This document shows positions 6,123 to 11,999 of a DNA stretch of 11,999 bases, in pieces. The stretch covers positions 1 to 11,999 of the forward strand of contig JAEWRJ010000155.1 of NCBI GenBank assembly GCA_023460055.1, given 5' to 3'. The stretch comes from Bacillota bacterium (GTDB lineage Bacteria; Bacillota; Clostridia; Christensenellales; Aristaeellaceae). Under the pieces are notes generated by a model, which did no database searches, was not told the DNA's origin, and saw nothing but the letters and a program-made list of their open reading frames with translations. Numbering within the stretch: the stretch's first letter is position 1; each line of letters starts with the position of its first letter. A program made the position numbers and the translations under genes.

Positions 6123-7547
6123 TTACACCATCAACTTTTCAACCATCTCGGCAAGAGTCTCTTCCTTCCCAACATTACCTGGGAAAATGATATAGGGCAT
6201 TCCGGGAAATTTACTACCTTCATCCGTTCTCCACACAGGTATACCGGGAGCAATTTGCCCCATAACCAATGCTCGCCTCACACGTAAAGCCTTTACACCA
6301 ATGTCGCTAGATGTTATACCGCCTTTGGCAATGATAAACGAGGGCCTTACGGAAAGCCTGCTGACAATGTCAGTAACGGCATCTGAAATTGCGACCGAAA
6401 TTTTAAGTTTATCCTCCATGCTACCAGGAATATCAAGTAATTGCCGGCTGGTATACACGAGTACTGTATGGCCGCTTTCAATTGCTCTTTGAGCAAGAGT
6501 AGAAATGCGCTCTGTTTCCTTCTGTAGACCGTTAGGAATTAGCGCAGACGCTACATCAAATTTAAAGGAAGCGAGATCCGGAAAACGCTTGATCAATGCT
6601 TCAAGTTGCTTTGTCGTTTTCTGTACGTGCGATCCAACAATTACCAGACCGCCTGCCTGTGCTCGCTTACCAAAGTCTTCTCTTTCAAGTAGAGCCCTAT
6701 CGGAAATACCTCCAAGCAGTTTGGGTACCGCTGCAGCCGTGCGGAACATAAACCGCTTGCCCAATACGACAGCTTTAAGATAACCGGTTAGAAAAACCTT
6801 CACATCCTCGTATGTTGTTGCGTTGACAATGACCTTTTGGAAGTCGTGTACCGCCAACAACTGTTCGGTTACAAGGTCAGCACGACAAGCGTGCAGTGTT
6901 TCAAGCGAAATGTAGGTTACACTCTCCTTTGGATATTGACCGTTTGTTTTTTCCTCACACCATTCACCCAGATCGGAGTGCTGGTAACCAAAAGTTGAAT
7001 CTTTAGCGAATTCAGTCTGGGCTACCGGCGTTAATTGCTCACCTTCCTGTACATAGTGAATGTTGTTGATTGTGAAGCGACCCCCTTCGCGGAAGAAAGG
7101 GCACAGAATTTCGCCGTCAAAGCGTAAGCCGCTATTGTTCTCCAGAGTCTGACGTAATGTTTCAGTTTCCAATGGAAAATGCCCGCGTAAAGTAGAATCA
7201 CTGCGGCTAATAATTGTAAATGATTTATCAGTTTTTCGAGCGCTTTCCAATACACGCAGAGCAATATCCTTGTGTACAGCCTCGGTCTGCTTGGCAGTTA
7301 AACCCCGTGAGTTTGTCAACACAAAGAACATGGGACTTTCTTCAGAAAATCCATCATCAATGCTGGCTTGATCCCAATGTGTGTATACATGCACGCCATG
7401 TACGGTTTGGACCCCGGTTGGGTCATCGTCAAGAACGATGACCTTACCGTGTATCAATTGCAGTGCGCTCTCAAAAATTGCATTCGCCCGTGAAGTATCC
7501 TCCGGTGCCCATTGATGAAGTTTGTTGGCCTGTAATACATTTTCCAC
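6123..7547 (-). CDS. DUF1537 family kinase (four-carbon acid sugar kinase-like)
   Basis: A sugar-acid kinase of the OtnK/LtnK/DtnK (YgbK) family, expected to be a cytoplasmic ATP-dependent kinase of a ketonated sugar acid. From GTG 7547 it has 474 residues, close to the shorter end for the family. The N-terminal substrate domain carries VIVLDDDPTGVQTVHG (about 37-51), SRSDSTLRGH (114-123) and CPFFREGGR. The C-terminal nucleotide-binding domain carries VIVGSHVQKTT (about 302-312), IIAKGGITSSDI (405-416) and FPGNVG (455-460). The frame is open to TTG 7574. GTG 7547 is preferred because GGGGAGG lies nine bases before it and it starts one base after the aldolase TAA. It is the last gene of the catabolic operon. 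Known members act on 2- or 3-keto tetronates; here the exact substrate is unknown. Confidence 0.92.
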   Translation of the reverse strand: MENVLQANKLHQWAPEDTSRANAIFESALQLIHGKVIVLDDDPTGVQTVHGVHVYTHWDQASIDDGFSEESPMFFVLTNSRGLTAKQTEAVHKDIALRVLESARKTDKSFTIISRSDSTLRGHFPLETETLRQTLENNSGLRFDGEILCPFFREGGRFTINNIHYVQEGEQLTPVAQTEFAKDSTFGYQHSDLGEWCEEKTNGQYPKESVTYISLETLHACRADLVTEQLLAVHDFQKVIVNATTYEDVKVFLTGYLKAVVLGKRFMFRTAAAVPKLLGGISDRALLEREDFGKRAQAGGLVIVGSHVQKTTKQLEALIKRFPDLASFKFDVASALIPNGLQKETERISTLAQRAIESGHTVLVYTSRQLLDIPGSMEDKLKISVAISDAVTDIVSRLSVRPSFIIAKGGITSSDIGVKALRVRRALVMGQIAPGIPVWRTDEGSKFPGMPYIIFPGNVGKEETLAEMVEKLMV

Positions 7548-7548
7548 C

Positions 7549-8367
7549 TTACTTATCCTCCCCTCGAATGCCAAAGTAAGCGGTCAAAGACTGTTGCATT
7601 GCAGCTCTTGCGTTATATAGCACTTCGTCAAACCTAAGATTATCACATTTTTTCGCTGCAGCTGCACCAGCAACAGCCATTTCTGTGTTGACATTAATTT
7701 TTCTCACACCACGGGTTGCTGCAGCACAAAGGATTTCCCTGGGGATTCCTGAACACCCATGAAGTACCAATGGAACACCGGTTTCCACACCGATTTGTTC
7801 AATCAAGGGAAGCGAAAGCACAGGCTCTCCTTGATAAAATCCATGTCTATTTCCAACTGAGACCGCCAGCATATCAGCTCCAGACTCCTCAATCAGCCTC
7901 CTAGCAAACTTTGCGTCGGTCCAGGCACCTGTTTCACCGCCACCGGTTTCATCGTTCAACCCACCCAATTCTACCTCCAGTGATGCGCCAAAGGTCTTGG
8001 AGATATGAGCCGCTTGTGTACAAATCCGGATATTTTCATCCAGCGGTAACGACGAAGCGTCAATCATCACCGATGTAAAGCCCAGCTCCAATGCGTCGCG
8101 TAGGGTTTCCATTTTTAAAGCGTGGTCCAAATGTAACGCCCATGGCACGTCATAGTCTTGCCCAAGTGATTTTGCCATAGTCGCCAATACTCTGAGAGGG
8201 GTATGCTTCAATACTTTTTCCCCCACAGCGATGATGACCGGATGAGCATGGAACACCGCAGCGCCAAACACGGCCTGCATGGATATAAGGTCATAAACAT
8301 TTACAGCGGGGATTGCCGGTGCAAACACATCAGATTGCGCAATCAGCGCCATGGTGGTGGTTAGCAT
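7549..8367 (-). CDS. Class II ketose-bisphosphate aldolase (FBA/GatY/KbaY family)
   Basis: A zinc-dependent class II aldolase of 272 residues, shorter than KbaY/GatY (about 285) but with every key motif. IPAVNVYDL is at 19-27. WALHLDHALK (76-85) holds catalytic Asp81 and zinc ligand His82. SVMIDASSLPLDENI is at 99-113, and LEVELGG (130-136) has the conserved Glu. AVSVGNRHGFYQG (168-180) holds zinc ligand His175, LVLHGCSGIP (200-209) has zinc ligand His203, and KINVNTEM is at 223-230. It should cleave or form a phosphorylated ketose or keto-acid, yielding DHAP or a related triose. The position after LDH is Ala, where Gly or His is common. The ATG overlaps the stop of the dehydrogenase gene by seven bases, and the kinase follows directly, so it probably acts on the kinase product. 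A fructose- or tagatose-bisphosphate role is not supported by context. Confidence 0.9.
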   Translation of the reverse strand: MLTTTMALIAQSDVFAPAIPAVNVYDLISMQAVFGAAVFHAHPVIIAVGEKVLKHTPLRVLATMAKSLGQDYDVPWALHLDHALKMETLRDALELGFTSVMIDASSLPLDENIRICTQAAHISKTFGASLEVELGGLNDETGGGETGAWTDAKFARRLIEESGADMLAVSVGNRHGFYQGEPVLSLPLIEQIGVETGVPLVLHGCSGIPREILCAAATRGVRKINVNTEMAVAGAAAAKKCDNLRFDEVLYNARAAMQQSLTAYFGIRGEDK

Positions 8368-9263
8368 CTCGGCGTGCCATTAAGCGGCCGAACTTCGACA
8401 TTAGCCAGCTTCTCATAATATTGTACGATACCACAGTGATCATCCTCCAAGTGGCCGGCGTTCTTAAGCGCCGTCATGATTTCCAGAAGATGAGCTGTCA
8501 GCGGCAAAGGCATATCCACATCATGCGCTGTCTGCATTACATTGCTAATATCTTTCTTGTTAATTGACAATTTCCCGCCAGGCTTGAAATTACGCGCTAA
8601 AATCATAGGCACCTTCGCATCCAGTACAACGCTTCCAGCAAGCCCGCCTCGGATGGCTTGATAAACCTTTTCAGGGTCTGCTCCAGCCTTAATAGCCAAT
8701 GTAAGCGCTTCTGAAACTGCAGCAATTGTTAAATTCACAATAACCTGGTTGGCGAGCTTAGTTATACATCCTGTACCAATATCCCCAACAAGAACTGCAC
8801 TGGCGCCCATGCAAGCAAACAACGAATGTGCGCGGTTAAAAGCATTCTGTGAACCTCCGACCATAAAAGCAAGACTGCCATCTATCGCCTTGGGTTCACC
8901 TCCGCTGACAGGAGCGTCGAGATAATCAACGCCTGCGGCTAGAAACGCGCTGCCGCATTCGCGCGTCTCATCCGGGGTGATTGAGCTCATTTCTACGACT
9001 AGTGCGCCTGCCCGAATGTGACTGAGTACACCGCCTTCGCCCAAAAGCACCTTCTTGACTATGTTTCCAGTGGGCAGTATGGTGAGCACGGCATCACAGC
9101 ATTCCGCCATATTACCAGGCGAGGTGGCAATTGCCCCCAACTCGCTCAACTCATCCACCGCCTGTGAGTTCAAATCATGAACATACACAGTGAAGCCACC
9201 CTTCAGAAGGTTCTTAGCCATTGGTTTTCCCATGATACCAAGCCCGATTATGCCGACTGTCAT
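8361..9263 (-). CDS. Beta-hydroxyacid dehydrogenase, GarR/LtnD-like (3-hydroxyisobutyrate dehydrogenase family)
   Basis: An NAD(P)-dependent dehydrogenase of 300 residues. The Rossmann start VGIIGLGIMGKPMAKNLL is followed by an Asp near the end of the second strand (YVHDLN), suggesting NAD preference. The substrate motif DAPVSGGEPKAIDGSL is near 117-132, and the catalytic Lys is in TKLANQVIVN (Lys169). The helical C-terminal domain has AIRGGLAGS and NFKPGGKLSINKKD. These blocks are very close to E. coli tartronate semialdehyde reductase GarR, while the DUF1537 kinase neighbour favours an LtnD-like role, oxidising a sugar acid such as a tetronate at C2. The start is ATG 9263: GAGGAGG lies eight bases upstream, whereas the TTG at 9269 is only two bases from it. 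The ribosome binding site lies within the end of the aldo/keto reductase gene, indicating coupling. Confidence 0.92.
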   Translation of the reverse strand: MTVGIIGLGIMGKPMAKNLLKGGFTVYVHDLNSQAVDELSELGAIATSPGNMAECCDAVLTILPTGNIVKKVLLGEGGVLSHIRAGALVVEMSSITPDETRECGSAFLAAGVDYLDAPVSGGEPKAIDGSLAFMVGGSQNAFNRAHSLFACMGASAVLVGDIGTGCITKLANQVIVNLTIAAVSEALTLAIKAGADPEKVYQAIRGGLAGSVVLDAKVPMILARNFKPGGKLSINKKDISNVMQTAHDVDMPLPLTAHLLEIMTALKNAGHLEDDHCGIVQYYEKLANVEVRPLNGTPRC

Positions 9264-9276
9264 TTTCAATGCCTCC

Positions 9277-10218
9277 TCAAGCCTGATTTAGGCGTTCCAT
9301 CTGTTCATTACTCAACCTTATGTCAAGGCATTTGATGTTTTCCTCTACCTGCGCTGTGTTGGAGCCAGAAATTAGCGGGATAATAGGCGCGTCTTGCCTG
9401 CGCATCCATGCAAGCACAAGTTGGTTCAACGTTATGCCGCCAATCTCTAATGCGACCTCACACAGGACGCGTAAGCGCTGATCGTTGAAATCCCCAGCAT
9501 ATAGGGCTGGCACTGACCGTTCAGGATGACTGTAGAATCCCTGGAGAAGAGGCGAATAGGCAAGGAGTGTCAATCTCTTGTTGAGCGCGAAATCCATCAC
9601 GTCATCTGTGATATCTATATGGAAGCGATCCAATGGCCGTGGGACGGGTTTCAGATAAGTGAAACGTTCCTGTAGGCAGATGAATGATGGATATCCTTTG
9701 GTGGCGCTAAGGGCGAGTGCCATCTCCATACGCCATGGCGTATAATTGCTCGCACCTAAATAACGGATCTTGCCAGCCTTGTGTAAACTAGCAAATGCTT
9801 CAAGTGTTTCGTCAAGTGAGGTAGTCCTGTCGTCTGTATGGGCATAGTACAAATCAATATAGTCAGTCTGGAGTAAGCGAAGGCTTGCTTCGCAATTTTC
9901 AATGATCTGCCGGCGCTTAAGCCCTTTTCCAACACCTTTCTTATCAAAGCCGACTTTAGTGGCCAGGAATATGTCGTGCCGTTTGTTCGTTTTAGCAAAC
10001 CAGCGACCCAGGTATTCCTCACTCTCTGTGCCTGTACAACCATCCACCCAGTGCGCGTAATTGTTGGCGGTATCTAAAAATGTTCCTCCCAACGCCAAAT
10101 AGGTGTTCATCACTGCATCCGAAGCCTCATCATTCATGCGACTACCCATATACATAGTGCCCAGCGCCAGTTCGCTTACTACTTCACCGGTCACTCCAAG
10201 CTCGATTTTTCCAATCAT
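9277..10218 (-). CDS. Aldo/keto reductase
   Basis: A 313-residue NAD(P)H-dependent aldo/keto reductase with a TIM-barrel fold. The family's catalytic tetrad is visible: Asp49 and Tyr54 in FLDTANNYAHW, Lys88 in FLATKVGF, and His127 in DLYYAHTDD. Other family marks are LALGTMYMG, the strand IRYLGASNY, LLAYSPLLQGF, and a C-terminal cofactor-phosphate segment IIPLISGSN. It is likely a cytoplasmic reductase or dehydrogenase of a sugar, polyol or aldehyde. It has a good ribosome binding site (GGAGG, seven bases before ATG 10218) and lies 13 bases after the second permease gene. Sitting between the transporter and the sugar-acid enzymes, it probably does an early redox step on the imported compound. 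The substrate is not predictable from sequence. Confidence 0.9.
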   Translation of the reverse strand: MIGKIELGVTGEVVSELALGTMYMGSRMNDEASDAVMNTYLALGGTFLDTANNYAHWVDGCTGTESEEYLGRWFAKTNKRHDIFLATKVGFDKKGVGKGLKRRQIIENCEASLRLLQTDYIDLYYAHTDDRTTSLDETLEAFASLHKAGKIRYLGASNYTPWRMEMALALSATKGYPSFICLQERFTYLKPVPRPLDRFHIDITDDVMDFALNKRLTLLAYSPLLQGFYSHPERSVPALYAGDFNDQRLRVLCEVALEIGGITLNQLVLAWMRRQDAPIIPLISGSNTAQVEENIKCLDIRLSNEQMERLNQA

Positions 10219-10231
10219 AGCTCAACCTCCA

Positions 10232-11086
10232 CTATTTTACTCCTCCGGTAGTTAAACCGCTGACAACATACTTTGATGCAAAAACGTACAAAATCATCAC
10301 AGGCAGAGTGGCGATGATGGACCCAGCCATTAGCGGACCCCAGGCAAACACATCGGCTACTACCATGTCTGAAAGAGTTAATGTGAGCGTCTTCATCTTC
10401 GCTTGTGTAATGATAACAAGGGCATACTGATACTCACTCCAGCACAGGGTAAAGGCAAAAATAGTCGTAGATGCGATGCCAGGCGAGGCTAGAGGAAAAA
10501 TCACCTGAATCATGGTCCGCCACGGCCCCGCGCCATCTATCTCAGCCGCCTCCTCCAGCGCGGGGGGAATGGTGGCAAAGTAGGACTTGAGCATCCAGGT
10601 AGCATAGGGTATGGTGAATGTGGGATAGATCCACATCAACCCTGACAGAGTGTTTTGTAACCTCAAATTGACCACCAGAATATAGAGCGGGATGAATAGC
10701 ACGGAGCGAGGCATCAGGTAGGCGTAGAGTATGCTGTTGCTCAAGATTGTACGGCCTTTAAAGCTCACTCGTGCGAATGCGTAAGCTGCCAGAGAACTGA
10801 CTGCAACAGTCAACACGGCTACAATTGAGGATATTGACAGACTATTAAGAATTGATTGGGTAAAATCGCTGCCCTTAGCAAGAAGCCTTGAGTAGGATTC
10901 GAGGGAAGGCTGCGTGGGGAATAGAGTGGGGCGCATCATATATATTTCAGCCTGTGTCTTTAGTGAGGTGTTCATCATCCAGTATACAGGCATTAATGCT
11001 AGGAAAATTAAGAATACGGCGACGGTCACGGCCAAGGCCGACCATCTCTTCTTTGCCTTCAAAATGACAGGATTCAGCTGGTTCAT
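10232..11086 (-). CDS. Carbohydrate ABC transporter permease, MalG type (CUT1)
   Basis: An inner-membrane permease of 284 residues with about six transmembrane helices, the first at about 18-38 of the mature numbering. The MalG-type EAA loop is clear at about 178-198 (EEAAEIDGAGPWRTMIQVIF), the contact site for the ATPase, followed by PLASPGI. The C-terminus is typical (KYVVSGLTTGGVK). The start is ATG 11086: AAGGAGGTG lies seven bases upstream, inside the last codons of the first permease gene. The in-frame ATG at 11125 lies 35 bases inside that gene and has no comparable site. It forms a heterodimeric pore with the MalF-type partner four bases upstream. The imported substrate should be a sugar, polyol or sugar acid processed by the downstream enzymes. 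Confidence 0.93.
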   Translation of the reverse strand: MNQLNPVILKAKKRWSALAVTVAVFLIFLALMPVYWMMNTSLKTQAEIYMMRPTLFPTQPSLESYSRLLAKGSDFTQSILNSLSISSIVAVLTVAVSSLAAYAFARVSFKGRTILSNSILYAYLMPRSVLFIPLYILVVNLRLQNTLSGLMWIYPTFTIPYATWMLKSYFATIPPALEEAAEIDGAGPWRTMIQVIFPLASPGIASTTIFAFTLCWSEYQYALVIITQAKMKTLTLTLSDMVVADVFAWGPLMAGSIIATLPVMILYVFASKYVVSGLTTGGVK

Positions 11087-11090
11087 AACC

Positions 11091-11987
11091 TTACACCTCC
11101 TTCGCTCGCATATAGCGGAAAACAAGCGTGATGACCAGGATCATTGCAGGTACGGCAATAATAGCAGACGCGGTAGCCTTAGAGATATTCAGATTCATGA
11201 AGCCCACTGTGTATCCGTAGGTAGAGAGGATTTGCGTTGCATTGGCTGGGCCTCCGCCTGTAAGCAGCCAAACGATCTCGAAATCGTTAAATGTCCAGAT
11301 AGAAGTGATCAAGGTGCTCAGCATCAACACTTGCTTAATCATGGGCATTGTGATGGAAAAGAATGTGCGCAAAGGACCAGCGCCATCGATATGTGCGGCT
11401 TCATACAGGTCGCTTTCAATAGTCTGAAGACCTGCTAACACAGAAATGCCGATGAAAGGGGCACCGCGCCAAATGTTGGCGACAATAATCGACGGCATTG
11501 CAAAACTTGCACTGTACAACCAGGGAGTAGCCCGATTCGTGATGCCAAGCGCCATGAGCACGTAATTAAACAGACCACCAGTATCGGAGTACATCCATTT
11601 CCATGTGAGTGCAGACACAAGCGTTGGAATAGTCCATGGAACAAGCATCAAAACGCGCGAAATATTCTTCGCGGGTATGCGGGCGTTGAGAGTCAGAGCC
11701 ATCACGATACCGATGACAAATTTCCCAGTAACCGCAGCAACCGTATAAGTAATCGTATTGCGTAGTGACATCTGAAAAACGCGGTCAGAAAGCAGCTCAG
11801 CGAAATTCTTAAACCCTACAAAGTCCCCCGGTGAGCCAATGGCCTTATTGGTCATGCTGGTCCAGACTGCCCAAATCAGAGGAAACAACATGAACACAAA
11901 CAAGTAAACCATCACTGGTGCGATGAGCGTATAAGCAAACCACTGTCTTTTTTGTTCACGGGATAGGCCGTGCGGATGGTCACTCAT
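11091..11987 (-). CDS. Carbohydrate ABC transporter permease, MalF/UgpA type (CUT1)
   Basis: A complete 298-residue inner-membrane permease with about six transmembrane helices, the first at about 20-42 (LIAPVMVYLFVFMLFPLIWA). The region FVGFKNFAELL after it is typical of the MalF/UgpA class. The EAA loop is at about 196-216 (YEAAHIDGAGPLRTFFSITMP), and LLTGGGPANATQIL (near 241-254) is a further class mark. The gene starts at ATG 11987, only 12 bases from the window edge, so the ribosome binding site is not visible. It is the first permease of the operon and pairs with the MalG-type protein. CUT1 systems usually have a lipoprotein solute-binding protein gene immediately upstream, beyond the edge, and may share a genome-wide MsmK-like ATPase, since none is found here. 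Confidence 0.94.
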   Translation of the reverse strand: MSDHPHGLSREQKRQWFAYTLIAPVMVYLFVFMLFPLIWAVWTSMTNKAIGSPGDFVGFKNFAELLSDRVFQMSLRNTITYTVAAVTGKFVIGIVMALTLNARIPAKNISRVLMLVPWTIPTLVSALTWKWMYSDTGGLFNYVLMALGITNRATPWLYSASFAMPSIIVANIWRGAPFIGISVLAGLQTIESDLYEAAHIDGAGPLRTFFSITMPMIKQVLMLSTLITSIWTFNDFEIVWLLTGGGPANATQILSTYGYTVGFMNLNISKATASAIIAVPAMILVITLVFRYMRAKEV

Positions 11988-11999
11988 GTTTTTATTTTC

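Noticed and set aside
1..11999. CRISPR arrays, tRNA or rRNA genes, riboswitches
   Set aside because: I saw no regularly spaced repeats, no cloverleaf-like sequence and no recognisable riboswitch core in the intergenic spaces read on both strands.

Overview
The window looks like a chromosome segment from a Gram-positive bacterium, most likely of the class Clostridia (Bacillota). This is inferred from strong AGGAGG-type ribosome binding sites, several TTG/GTG start candidates, tight minus-strand operons, and two large serine recombinases of a clostridial kind. No marker gene fixes the taxon. The window falls into three blocks.

Block 1 (1-4520) is a mobile-element control and integration module. 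A divergent pair, a Cro/C1-type regulator on the plus strand (4161-4520) and a large serine recombinase on the minus strand (2080-3972, frame open to 4029), flanks a short spacer with an 8-bp palindrome. Downstream of the recombinase, in overlapping or nearly abutting reading frames, come a 235-aa protein, a 127 to 133-aa protein, a 306-aa ParB/Srx-fold protein and the start of a further gene that runs off the left edge. The 235-aa protein is clearly homologous to the C-terminal part of the recombinase, and the smaller protein appears to be a distant minimal version of the same domain. The recombinase has no cysteine zinc ribbon and carries this domain instead. The set (recombinase with an unusual C-terminus, two free-standing relatives of that C-terminus, ParB-like protein) is the best candidate here for an under-described system.

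Block 2 (4521-6122) is mostly decayed or non-coding. It holds the 5'-truncated relic of a second, zinc-ribbon serine recombinase with two in-frame TAG codons (4552-5457). It also holds an overlooked 40-codon gene for a Lys/Pro-rich peptide (5572-5694, minus) behind a perfect TTGACA-N16-TATAAT promoter, an inverted repeat next to that promoter, and about 200 bases with nothing recognisable except a potential hairpin.

Block 3 (6123-11987) is one tight minus-strand catabolic operon, read from right to left: two CUT1-type sugar ABC permeases, an aldo/keto reductase, a GarR/LtnD-like beta-hydroxyacid dehydrogenase, a class II ketose-bisphosphate aldolase, and a DUF1537 (four-carbon acid sugar) kinase. 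The likely logic is import of a sugar, sugar acid or related polyol, oxidation or reduction, phosphorylation, then aldol cleavage into central metabolism. The substrate cannot be named from sequence. The solute-binding protein and ATPase are not in the window; the binding protein would be expected just beyond the right edge.
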